Shown here piece by piece: positions 40,755 through 49,348 of a stretch of 64,000 bases of DNA (position 1 is the stretch's first letter; each line of letters begins with the position of its first letter). The DNA comes from Saccharopolyspora spinosa NRRL 18395 (GTDB taxonomy: Bacteria; Actinomycetota; Actinomycetes; Mycobacteriales; Pseudonocardiaceae): contig NZ_GL877879.1 of the NCBI RefSeq assembly GCF_000194155.1, forward strand, positions 1,659,992 through 1,723,991, given 5' to 3'. Made by a program: the position numbers and the translations under genes. Under the pieces are notes generated by a model. It made no database searches, was not told where the DNA came from, and saw only the letters and a program-made list of their open reading frames with translations.

Positions 40755-41564
40755 TCACACCTTGCGGGCCACGGCCCCATAGACGATCGACCGCTCCGGC
40801 TTCTCCCAGACGTCCTCCGGGGTGTCGGGGCGCCAATCGGGCACGTAGACCACGCCCGGATCGACGATCTCGAAGTCGGACACCAGCTCGGCGACCTCGT
40901 CGCGGGTACGCAGCGTGACCGGGTTGGTGCTGCTCTTGTACAGGTCGACCAGGCCCTGGACGCCTTCCGGGTAATGGTCGCCGGTGACGTGGGAGAAGCC
41001 GAGGTAGCTGCCAGCCGGGAGTCGGTCGTGGTAGCTCCGGATCACCTCGCGGGGCTTGCTGCTGTCCGGGACGAAGTGCACCAGCGCGACCATCATGACC
41101 GCGACGGGCTGGGAGAAGTCGAGCATCCGCCGGGTCGCCGGGGCGTCCAGGACGGCATCGACGTTGACCAGGTCGGCTTGCACGATCGTGGCGTTCTCGT
41201 TGCCGTTGAGGATCGAGCGGCTGTGCGCCACGGCGACCGGCTCGTTGTCGACGTAGACCACGCGGGCCGCGGGGTCGACGGCCTGCGCGGTCTCGTGCAC
41301 ATTGCCCGCGGTGGGGATCCCGGAGCCGATGTCCAGGAACTGCCGCACGCCCTGGTCTAGGCAGTACCGAACCGCGCGGCGCAGGAAGGCCCGGTTGTTC
41401 CGGGCCACCTCCTGCACGTTCGGCACGACCTCCATGACCTTGCGGCCGAGTTCGCGGTCGACGGCGAAGTTGTGGGCCCCGCCGAGGTAGAAGTCGTAGC
41501 ATCGGGCGGCGCTGGGGTTCTCCAGGTCGACGCCCTCAGGTATCCAGTCCGGCCGCTGCTCCAT
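40755..41564 (-). CDS. S-adenosylmethionine-dependent methyltransferase (PF04672 type)
   Basis: 269 residues from ATG 41564, with GGAGG eight bases upstream. Typical N-terminus NPSAARCYDFYLGGAHNFAVDRE and SAM site FLDIGSGIPTAGNVHE. This family is expanded in Streptomyces, Saccharopolyspora and relatives; most members have unknown substrates. Closely followed by the GGDEF protein gene (likely same transcript). Confidence 0.9.
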   Translation of the reverse strand: MEQRPDWIPEGVDLENPSAARCYDFYLGGAHNFAVDRELGRKVMEVVPNVQEVARNNRAFLRRAVRYCLDQGVRQFLDIGSGIPTAGNVHETAQAVDPAARVVYVDNEPVAVAHSRSILNGNENATIVQADLVNVDAVLDAPATRRMLDFSQPVAVMMVALVHFVPDSSKPREVIRSYHDRLPAGSYLGFSHVTGDHYPEGVQGLVDLYKSSTNPVTLRTRDEVAELVSDFEIVDPGVVYVPDWRPDTPEDVWEKPERSIVYGAVARKV

Positions 41565-41905
41565 GCGCGTGACCTCCAGCGCTCGGTCTTCCGGCACCCC
41601 GGACCGCGGCTCCGACCAGAACCGTCTCGAACTGTCGAACGTCACCGCGCTCGGGAGCGTTGATCAAGCGGCGATCCTACTGTCACCCACCGCTTCGAGT
41701 CACCCACTCAGCGTCGCCCCCAGCTGCATGCGGATCGGATATGAGCATTGTCACCGTCCGCATCGCGGGATCCCGGGTAAGGGATACCTAAGCTGGTGGG
41801 GTCTTGGTGGACGCCCACCACGCCCAGTCGTCATGGGCCAGTCAGCGAGCGCCGCCATCCGGCCGATATCCGTTCGGGCCGGTGCGGGGCGTAGGAGGAG
41901 ATGGA
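41565..41905. other. Divergent intergenic region
   Basis: 341 bp between the divergent methyltransferase and reductase genes. Promoters for both are expected. No gene or repeat seen. Confidence 0.4.
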
Positions 41906-43255
41906 ATGACTCGCCCTCTGCGGGTTGCGATCGTCGGGGCCGGTCCGGCCGGCGTGTACGCCGCCGACATCCTGACCAAGTCCGAGACCCCGGTCGAGAT
42001 CGACCTGCTGGACCGGATGCCGGCCCCCTACGGCCTGATCCGCTACGGCGTGGCTCCCGACCACCCGCGCATCAAGGGCATCGTCAGCGCGCTGCACCGG
42101 GTGCTGGAGAAGCCGGAGATCAGGTTCCTCGGGCATGTGGACTACGGCGTGGACGTCAAGCTGGACGACCTTCGCCACCACTACGACGCGGTCATCTTCG
42201 CCACCGGCGCGGACCAGGACCGGGCGCTGGACATCCCCGGCATCGACCTGCCGCACAGCTTCGGCGCGGCCGACTTCGTCTACTGGTACGACGGCTACCC
42301 GGAGGCCCCGCGCGACTGGACGCTGGACGGCGAGGAGGTCGCGGTGATCGGCGCCGGCAACGTCGCGCTGGACGTGGCCCGGGTGCTGGCCAAGCAGGCC
42401 GACGACCTGGTGAGCACCGAGATCCCGGACAACGTGCACGCGGGCCTGAAGGACTCCCGCGTCACCGACGTGCACCTGTTCGCCCGGCGCGGCCCGGCGC
42501 AGGCCAAGTTCACCCCCCTGGAACTGCGCGAGCTCGACCACCAGGCGGACGTGGAGGTCATCGTGCACCCGGAGGGCTTCGAGCTCGACGCGGCCAGCGA
42601 GGAGGCGATCCGCACCAACAACCAGGTCAAGACGATCGTCAAGACGCTGCAGGACTGGGCGCTGCGGGATCCGAAGCACGACACCGCGCGGCGGCTGCAC
42701 CTGCACTTCCTGCGCTCGCCGGTCGAGGTGCTGGGCACCGACCGGGTCGAGGGCTTCAAGGTCGAGGTCATGGAGCTCAGCGGCGACGGCAACGTGCGCG
42801 GCACCGGCGAGTACGAGACCTACCCGGTGCAGCAGGTCTACCGCGCGGTCGGGTACCTGAGCTCGCCGCTGGCGGACATCCCGTTCGACCACCAGACGGG
42901 CACCGTGACCAACGAGGGCGGCCGGGTGCTGGACCTCGACGGCGAGCACATCCCGGGCGTCTACACCACCGGCTGGATCAAGCGCGGCCCGGTGGGCCTG
43001 ATCGGCCACACCAAGGGCGACGCGCTGGAGACGATCAACAACCTGCTAGCGGACCTGGCGACGATACCGAAGGCCGAGGAGCCGTCGGGCGAGAGCATCC
43101 TGCGGCTGCTGGAAGATCGCGGCGTCGAGTACACGACGTGGGAGGGCTGGGCCCGCCTGGACGCGCACGAGAAGGCGCTGGGCGAAGCCCAGGGCCGCGA
43201 GCGCATCAAGGTCGTCCCACGCGACGAGATGGTCCGAATCTCCCGCTCCGAGTGA
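41906..43255 (+). CDS. FAD-dependent ferredoxin/adrenodoxin-type NADP+ reductase (FprA-like)
   Basis: 449 residues from ATG 41906 with GGAGGAG upstream. FAD site VAIVGAGPAGVYAADIL at the N-terminus, MPAPYGLIRYGVAPDH, NADP site VAVIGAGNVALDVARVL near residue 150, and GWIKRGPVGLIGHTKGDA at the C-terminus. Passes electrons from NADPH to ferredoxins, often serving P450s. Same length and motif order as mycobacterial FprA. Stands alone. Confidence 0.94.
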   Translation: MTRPLRVAIVGAGPAGVYAADILTKSETPVEIDLLDRMPAPYGLIRYGVAPDHPRIKGIVSALHRVLEKPEIRFLGHVDYGVDVKLDDLRHHYDAVIFATGADQDRALDIPGIDLPHSFGAADFVYWYDGYPEAPRDWTLDGEEVAVIGAGNVALDVARVLAKQADDLVSTEIPDNVHAGLKDSRVTDVHLFARRGPAQAKFTPLELRELDHQADVEVIVHPEGFELDAASEEAIRTNNQVKTIVKTLQDWALRDPKHDTARRLHLHFLRSPVEVLGTDRVEGFKVEVMELSGDGNVRGTGEYETYPVQQVYRAVGYLSSPLADIPFDHQTGTVTNEGGRVLDLDGEHIPGVYTTGWIKRGPVGLIGHTKGDALETINNLLADLATIPKAEEPSGESILRLLEDRGVEYTTWEGWARLDAHEKALGEAQGRERIKVVPRDEMVRISRSE

Positions 43256-43266
43256 ACTTCTCCGGT

Positions 43267-43320
43267 GAGGGCACCTTCGGCCGAGCAAGCGGGTCGCGCA
43301 AGCCGGTCGAAGGTGCCCTC
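43267..43320 (+). terminator. Terminator of the reductase gene
   Basis: GAGGGCACCTTCG and CGAAGGTGCCCTC pair perfectly over 13 bp, 12 bp after the stop. Confidence 0.75.
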
Positions 43321-43553
43321 TGTATCGGGGCCTGTCGGGATCTGGGCGAATGTCCGCAAATTTGCTCTGAACAGCACGAATAGTGCTGAGGAGTACCGAC
43401 GTGTTTGGACGGTTTTCGACCTCAGACGGCCTGGACACGGCCTGTTCCACCGTGAATCGAAGTCGTTCGCCATGTCCCCTACAGTGCGCAGCACACGCGA
43501 CGCCATTCGTGATCTGATCTCAGTCTGAGCAACACGGGACGGAAGGGCCGAAA

Positions 43554-44036
43554 TTGCCGCGCATCGGAATCACTGGACACTCAAACCTCAGCGCCGCGTG
43601 CGTCCCGCTCGTTCGCAAGGCGCTGGAATCCGAGCTTTCTGCCTACCGGGAGCAGGAACTCGTCGGCGTGAGTTGCCTTGCTCGGGGCGCCGATCAGCTC
43701 TTCGCTCACGTGGTGTTGAGCCTCGGAGGGTCGCTGGAGGCCGTACTGCCAGCCGCCGATTACCGCGAGCGGAAGGTCAAGCCGGACAATGCCGCCGAGT
43801 TCGACGAGCTGATCAGCAAGGCGGCAAAGGTTCACACGATGCCGTTTGCCGAATCGAATCGCGACGCCTACATGGGCGCCAGTGAACACATCCTCGGCTC
43901 TGTCGACGCGATGTTCGCGGTGTGGGACGGCCAACCAGCGGACGGGCGCGGCGGAACCGGCGACGTCGTACAGACAGCGCGTGAGCTCGGGATGCCCATC
44001 ACTGTTGTGTGGCCGGATGGCGCCGAACGCGAGTAG
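43554..44036 (+). CDS. SLOG-like Rossmann-fold nucleotide-binding protein
   Basis: 160 residues from TTG 43554 with GGAAGG upstream. IGITGHSNLS, then GVSCLARGADQLFAHVVL and LEAVLPAADYRE, then VWDGQPADGRGGTGDVVQTARELG. This glycine-loop order is that of the SLOG/LOG-DprA superfamily, which binds nucleotides or nucleotide-derived ligands and recurs in actinobacterial conflict loci. It faces the caspase gene convergently, 250 bp away. Enzymatic activity cannot be told from sequence. Confidence 0.72.
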   Translation: MPRIGITGHSNLSAACVPLVRKALESELSAYREQELVGVSCLARGADQLFAHVVLSLGGSLEAVLPAADYRERKVKPDNAAEFDELISKAAKVHTMPFAESNRDAYMGASEHILGSVDAMFAVWDGQPADGRGGTGDVVQTARELGMPITVVWPDGAERE

Positions 44037-44042
44037 AACGAT

Positions 44043-44074
44043 GCGCCCCACCTTTTCGCGAAGAGACGGGGCGC
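44043..44074. terminator. Hairpin after the SLOG gene
   Basis: GCGCCCC (44043-44049) pairs with GGGGCGC (44068-44074), with a partly self-complementary TTTTCGCGAA loop, six bp after the stop. Confidence 0.55.
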
Positions 44075-44286
44075 CTCGCTGATGCGCCTCCGCTGGCCAC
44101 GCGAGTTCCTTGTCCCTTCCCGCCGGAGGCAACGCGATGCCACCGTCTTGCTCGGGGTGGGTTGCGCCGAAGAGCCGAGGCGATTGCCGAGACACGGGCG
44201 GCTTCCACCGCACAGGGCCTGACAAGATCCACAAATCGTAAAACCGCTGGTCAGAGCGAATACGCTCCCAGATGGTGCCTTCACTT

Positions 44287-46092
44287 TCACTCATCCACGA
44301 ATCGAGCCGGCAGCCGCCAGAGGCGTACGGCGTGGTCGTTCCAGCCCGCGGTAGCGAGCACGTCGCCGTGCCGGTTGAACGACAGGTCGTTGATCGTCCC
44401 GACGTGCCCGTAGAGCGGTTCCTGGGACTGGGTTTTCACGTCCCACAGCAGGGGCCGGTTCGCCCAGGACTCGTTGGCGTACCCGACCGAGGCCAGCAGC
44501 CCGTCGGACCGGAACGCCACGCGGTAGACGTGCAGCGGGTGGCCCTTCAGCGGCGGGTCGAGCGGCCGCCTGCGGCTGACATCCCACAACCACACCCGCG
44601 CGTCCCAGCACGCGGTCGCGAGCAGCGCCCCGTCGCCCGGGCTGAACGCCACGTCGTTGACGAATGCGGGATGCACCAGCGAATCGCCCACCTGGCGCTG
44701 GCTCGACGCGTCCCACAGCCGCGCGGTGCCGTCGTTGCCCGCAGTCGCGATGGTGTTGTCGTCCCTGGGGTGGAATGCGACGCCGTACACCGCTGCCCCG
44801 CCGTGACCAATGAGCGACCCGATCCGGCGCTGACCAGCCACATCCCACAGGTGCACCACGCTGTCGCGGCCGGAGGTCGCAAGCACCGTGCCGCGCCGGT
44901 CGAAGGCCAGGCCGTCAACCCATTCGCCGTGCCCGGCCGGGAGCGGCGCACCGATCGGCTGCCTGGTCCGCACGTCCCACAGCAGCACCTTCGAAACCGT
45001 CTCGCGCGAACCGATCGCCAGGATGCGGCCGTCCGGGCTGAACGCCGTGCTCCGGACCGACGCACCGGTGTCGAACCGGGCGACCTCCTGCCAGTTCCTG
45101 GTTTCCCACATCCGAAGCGTCCGGTCGTTGTACCCGGCGACGAGCACGTCCTCCGTCGGGCTGAACGCCAAGGTCTCGACCCGATCCGGCCCGGGAAGGC
45201 TTTCCGGAACCGTCGAGCACGCGGTCAGCTCGTAGGTTCCCCAGGCTCCCAACCCGAGGACGCCCGCGCCGATGGCGGCCTTGAGCATTTTCCGGCGGGG
45301 CAACCCGGTCCGCGCGGGCACCGGGTCCGACCACGGCGGCGCGGTCGGGTCCACGGCCCGGTTTCGGGTGAGCGCGAGGTTTCCAGCGCTGTCCGTGCTG
45401 CGCATCGTCGGGGTCGGCCTGCCCTGCTCGCGCATCGCGTGCTCCAGCAGGCCGAAGATGCGGTCCAGGGGCAGCATCTCGGGGCCGTCCGGAATTCCGC
45501 TCCCCAGCAGGCGGATCAGCTCACCGGTGAACGCGGTGTACTTCGCCGCCTTCGGCGCCAGCGACACCATGCCGCTCTGCGACGAGGCCAGGGTGACGGT
45601 GCCGCGGACGGTCGTCGCGGCCGCCACCGCCGACCCGACGGGTGTCATGAAGTCGCCCACCGCCCGGCCGCTGAAGCAGCAGTCCAGGATGAGGATCCGG
45701 TTCGACGCCATGCTGTTCTGCATGGCCATGCGCACGTGGTCGAAGTCCAGCGCGTTGATCCACGGCTTGTCCGTCGTGCTCCCGGGCAGCCCCAGGTACA
45801 GCTTGTCGGCCTCGGGCCCGACGAGGCCGTGACCGGCGAAGTAGACCAGCAGCGTGTTCGTGGCCGCCCGCGCCGCCTCGTCCAGCGGATCGTAGGCGGC
45901 CGAAGGGTTCTCGGGGTTCTCGACGATCGTGCAGTGCTCGGAGGCGAACCCGCCGGTGCGCGCGTCGGTGAGCACATCGTTCAGTGCGAGCAGATTTCGT
46001 TGCACGGCAGGCAGGTTCGGCAGTTCCTTGTAACTGCTCGTGCCGATCAGGACGACTCGTGAGCTCGCCGGTTCAGGAAGCCTCGTCGGCAT
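44287..46092 (-). CDS. Caspase-like protease fused to a transmembrane segment and WD40 propeller
   Basis: 601 residues. Residues 1-~225 are a C14 caspase-like domain: catalytic His in YFAGHG (H88) and Cys in DCCFSG (C139). A Pro-rich linker leads to a membrane segment (~269-288, AAIGAGVLGLGAWG). Residues ~305-600 contain seven WD repeats ending LWDV, RLWDA, WLWDV and similar, enough for one complete propeller. Its start overlaps the EACC1 gene by 20 bp. Sensor propeller plus executor protease suggests a conditional cell-death or defence effector; the protease would face the cytoplasm if the N-terminus is inside. Confidence 0.88.
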   Translation of the reverse strand: MPTRLPEPASSRVVLIGTSSYKELPNLPAVQRNLLALNDVLTDARTGGFASEHCTIVENPENPSAAYDPLDEAARAATNTLLVYFAGHGLVGPEADKLYLGLPGSTTDKPWINALDFDHVRMAMQNSMASNRILILDCCFSGRAVGDFMTPVGSAVAAATTVRGTVTLASSQSGMVSLAPKAAKYTAFTGELIRLLGSGIPDGPEMLPLDRIFGLLEHAMREQGRPTPTMRSTDSAGNLALTRNRAVDPTAPPWSDPVPARTGLPRRKMLKAAIGAGVLGLGAWGTYELTACSTVPESLPGPDRVETLAFSPTEDVLVAGYNDRTLRMWETRNWQEVARFDTGASVRSTAFSPDGRILAIGSRETVSKVLLWDVRTRQPIGAPLPAGHGEWVDGLAFDRRGTVLATSGRDSVVHLWDVAGQRRIGSLIGHGGAAVYGVAFHPRDDNTIATAGNDGTARLWDASSQRQVGDSLVHPAFVNDVAFSPGDGALLATACWDARVWLWDVSRRRPLDPPLKGHPLHVYRVAFRSDGLLASVGYANESWANRPLLWDVKTQSQEPLYGHVGTINDLSFNRHGDVLATAGWNDHAVRLWRLPARFVDE

Positions 46093-46438
46093 CGTCGGAC
46101 ACCTCCGCGGACTCCAGCAGCTCCCCCAACTTCTCCAGCAGCGCCTCGGGATCCGCCACCCGGCTCGCGTCGACCTTGAGACGGCGGCCGTCGGGCGCGG
46201 TCACGGTCGCGCTCACGTCGGCGCGGCGGTGCGTCAACCAGACCTTCAGCACCCCGGCCAGCGCCGGGACCACCGTCGCGGCGGGCAGCGCGATCCACAG
46301 CTCGACGCCTGCCCCCATCGCGCCGTCGGCGGGTTGGTCCTGCGCCAGCGACACGCGCCCGCGCAGCTCGGCGCGCAGCAGCCGGAACAGCTGCTCGAAA
46401 TCGCCGGGATCACCGTCGACCGAAACCTTGGCCCACAC
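46073..46438 (-). CDS. Effector-associated constant component EACC1
   Basis: 121 residues from GTG/ATG-type start at 46438. The pattern is VSVDGDPGDFEQLFRLLRAE, GAMGAGVELWIALPAATVV, LTHRRADVSATVTAPDGRRL and VADPEALLEKL. It fits EACC1, the small component defined in comparative studies of NTP-dependent conflict systems of multicellular bacteria, where it accompanies caspase or other effectors. A hydrophobic stretch in the middle (~50-68) may insert in a membrane. Overlaps the caspase gene by 20 bp, so the pair is co-translated. Confidence 0.8.
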   Translation of the reverse strand: MWAKVSVDGDPGDFEQLFRLLRAELRGRVSLAQDQPADGAMGAGVELWIALPAATVVPALAGVLKVWLTHRRADVSATVTAPDGRRLKVDASRVADPEALLEKLGELLESAEVSDDADEAS

Positions 46439-46741
46439 ACCAGCCCCCTTTCGCAGTCGCGCACGGTAACGACGCGGGAGCCTATCGTGAGATCAACTCC
46501 CGCATCGCCCACCCGGAAACATCCGCACACGCCGTTTTCGAAAGCCGTCCGCCCGAGGCCCCGGACAGCGGATATCGCCGGTTTTAGACGAGTTCCACAT
46601 CGCTCGGGCAACGGCCGACCCGCCTGCGCGCCTTCGCAAAATCCACGTTCTCAGCACCGGTACGTGATTTCGAACGTCGTCCGACCTGTCGGTTGGTAGG
46701 AGTACTACGGTGAGGGGGCAAGCACTCGTACCGCGCAAAGG
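46439..46741. other. Divergent intergenic region
   Basis: 303 bp between the EACC1-caspase unit and the aldehyde dehydrogenase gene. No gene, repeat or convincing promoter box identified; both promoters must be here. Confidence 0.4.
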
Positions 46742-48205
46742 ATGGGCACGTTGACCGCGACCCGGATTCCGGACACCACCCAAGCCGAACTCGACACCGT
46801 CCTGCAGCGGGCCGCCGACGCCGCCGAGGCCTTCGGCGCGCAGCCGCCCGCCGCCCGCGCCCGCCAGCTCGTCGCCGCCGCCGACGCGCTCGACGCCGCC
46901 AGCAGCGAGCTGGTGCCGCTGGCGATGGCCGAGTCCAACCTGTCCGAGGGGCGGGTTGAGCTCAAGCGCACCACCTTCCAGCTGCGGGTGTTCGCCGAGG
47001 TCCTCGACGACGGCAGCTACCTGCAGGCCACTCTGGACCGCGCGGACGCCGCATTCCCGCTGGGCGCCAAGCCGGACCTGCGCCGGATCCTGCAGCCGAT
47101 CGGCCCGGTGCTGGTGTTCGCGGCGAGCAACTTCCCGTTCGCGTTCTCCGTCGCCGGCGGCGACACCGCCTCGGCGCTCGCGGCGGGTTGCCCGGTGGTG
47201 CTCAAGGGCCACCCCGGACACCCGCGGCTCTCGGTGCGCACGGGCGAGATCATCGTGCAGTCGCTGGCCGAATCCGGTGCCCCGCACGGGGCTTTCCAGG
47301 TCGTGCTGGGCTTCGAGGTCGGCACCGCTGCGCTGCAGGACCCGCGGATCAAGGCGGCGGCGTTCACCGGCTCGGTCCCGGCGGGTCGCGCGCTGTTCGA
47401 CATCGCCAACTCGCGACCCACGCCGATCCCGTTCTTCGGCGAGCTCGGCAGCCTGAACCCGGTCTTCGTCACGCCCAGCGCGGTACACGCCCGCGGCGAG
47501 GAGATCGCCAAGGGCTACGTGACGTCGTACTCGGGCAACGCCGGGCAGCTGTGCACCAAGCCGGGGCTGCTGTTCCTGCCTGCTGACCACGGCCTGGACG
47601 AGTTGCTCGCGGCGGAGTCGAAGGCCGTCGCGGCGCACAAGCTGCTCAACGAGCGCCTGCACGAGGGCTACCGCGGGCGGCGTGCCGCCGTCACGGAGGT
47701 GGCGGGCGTGCGGGTGCTGGCGGAAGGCAGCGTCGACGACGGCGCGGTGCCGACGCTGCTGGCCACCGACGTCGACACACTGCTGGCGAACCGCCAGGAG
47801 CTGTTGGAGGAAGTCTTCGGGCCGCTGTCCATTGTGGTCACCTACTCATCCGGGGACGAAGCCCGGCGCGCGGCCGAGGCGTTCGAAGGCAACCTCACCG
47901 CGACGCTGCACGCCGAATCCGACGACACGGAGTTTGCGGCAACCCTGGTGAGCCGCTTGCGCGAGCGCGCGGGCCGAGTGCTGTTCAACGGCTGGCCCAC
48001 AGGTGTCGCGGTGTCCCCGGCGATGCAGCACGGCGGCCCGTACCCGGCGGCGACGGACGCCCGCTTCACGTCGGTGGGCACGGCGTCGATCGACCGCTTC
48101 CTGCGCCCGGTGACCTACCAGAACGTCCCGCAGGACCTCCTCCCGGAGGCGCTGCGCGACGAAAACCCCTGGGGAATCCCGCAAACCATCCACGAACCCA
48201 AGTAA
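46742..48205 (+). CDS. NADP+-dependent aldehyde dehydrogenase (2,5-dioxovalerate dehydrogenase-like)
   Basis: 487 residues. ALDH fold with VLVFAASNFPFAFSVAGGD, catalytic Glu in GELGSLNP and nucleophile Cys in NAGQLCTKPG. The spacing and AAGCPVVLKGHPGHP fit alpha-ketoglutaric semialdehyde dehydrogenases. No sugar-acid catabolic genes are nearby to confirm the substrate. The ATG follows AAAGG without a gap, so TTG 46751 (nine bases after AAAGG) may be the true start. Confidence 0.87.
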   Translation: MGTLTATRIPDTTQAELDTVLQRAADAAEAFGAQPPAARARQLVAAADALDAASSELVPLAMAESNLSEGRVELKRTTFQLRVFAEVLDDGSYLQATLDRADAAFPLGAKPDLRRILQPIGPVLVFAASNFPFAFSVAGGDTASALAAGCPVVLKGHPGHPRLSVRTGEIIVQSLAESGAPHGAFQVVLGFEVGTAALQDPRIKAAAFTGSVPAGRALFDIANSRPTPIPFFGELGSLNPVFVTPSAVHARGEEIAKGYVTSYSGNAGQLCTKPGLLFLPADHGLDELLAAESKAVAAHKLLNERLHEGYRGRRAAVTEVAGVRVLAEGSVDDGAVPTLLATDVDTLLANRQELLEEVFGPLSIVVTYSSGDEARRAAEAFEGNLTATLHAESDDTEFAATLVSRLRERAGRVLFNGWPTGVAVSPAMQHGGPYPAATDARFTSVGTASIDRFLRPVTYQNVPQDLLPEALRDENPWGIPQTIHEPK

Positions 48206-48250
48206 CCGGTCGCGCAGAACGGGCACGTCACCTCGAGTGGGCGGGGTGCC

Positions 48251-48266
48251 GATTTCGCGCGAAATC
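48251..48266. repeat. 16-bp perfect palindrome GATTTC-GCGC-GAAATC
   Basis: GATTTCGCGCGAAATC has the same six-base arms as the dispersed element but a GCGC centre. It lies 45 bp after the aldehyde dehydrogenase stop and 2 bp before the IS630 left end. Confidence 0.6.
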
Positions 48267-48385
48267 TGCTAGTGTCCTGCGCTGGAAGTTCGTTGGTTAG
48301 TTTGATATGGTCCGTGAATGGCGGATTCTGATGTCGAGTTCGTTTTGAGTGATGACGAGCGTGATCAGCTCCCGCTGATCTGGGT

Positions 48386-49348
48386 GTGACCGCGATGACC
48401 GTGGGTAAGTGGCGTAAGCGGTTTGCCGAGGCGAGGCTGGATGGGTTGGTCGACCGGCAACGGCCGGGGCGCCACAAGGCTGATCTGGTGCTCACCGATG
48501 AGGAGCGAGAGCAGCTGACGCGGTGGTCACGGCGAGCAAAGTCGTCCCAGGCGTTGGCGTTGCGGTCGCGGATCGTGCTGGCCTGCGCCCAGCCAGGCGT
48601 GACGAACAAACAGGTCGCAGCCGATCTGCGCATCGCTGCGAACACGGTGAACAAGTGGCGCCGACGGTTCGTGGCCAAGCGCCTGGAAGGACTGGTGGAC
48701 GAGTCGCGGCCAGGGCGCCCGCCGTCGATCCTGCTGGATAAGGTGGAGGAGGTGATCACGGCGACATTGGAAGAGACGCCGAAGAACGCCACGCATTGGT
48801 CCCGGGCGTCGATGGCCGCCCGCAGCGAACTGTCGAAGTCCACCATCGGGCGCATCTGGCGAAAGTTCGAACTCAAACCGCACCTCGCCGACGGGTTCAA
48901 GCTGTCCAGAGACCCGTTGTTCGTGGAGAAGGTCGTCGATGTTGTTGGCCTGTACCACAACCCGCCGGAGAAGGCGGTGGTGTTGTGCGTGGATGAGAAA
49001 TCCGGGATGCAAGCCCTGGACCGATCGCAACCGGTGTTGCCGATGATGCCCGGCATGCCCGAACGACGCAGTCATGACTACATCCGGCACGGGGTGAGTA
49101 GCCTGTTCGCCGCGTTCAACATCGCCGACGGCACCGTGATCTCCGCGATCCACCGCAAGCATCGCGCCGTGGAGTTCAAGAAGTTCCTCACCCGCATCGA
49201 CAAAGCCGTCCCAGCCGAGCTGGACGTGCACCTGGTCTGCGACAACCTCGCCACCCACAAGACCCCGGCCATCAACGACTGGCTGGCCAAACATCCGCGC
49301 TTCAAGCTGCACTTCACCCCCACCGGCTCCTCGTGGATCAACCAGGTG
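48386..49348 (+). pseudogene. IS630 transposase, 5' exon (chimeric N-terminus)
   Basis: Encodes two successive helix-turn-helix segments ([19 protein letters not shown], then [19 protein letters not shown]) and the DDE core with [23 protein letters not shown] and SWINQV at the intron boundary. A separate start at 48318 ([18 protein letters not shown]) runs into a TGA at 48387-48389 and is in another frame, so the N-terminus is a fusion of two transposase pieces. Without splicing the product stops inside the intron (49405). Confidence 0.82.
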
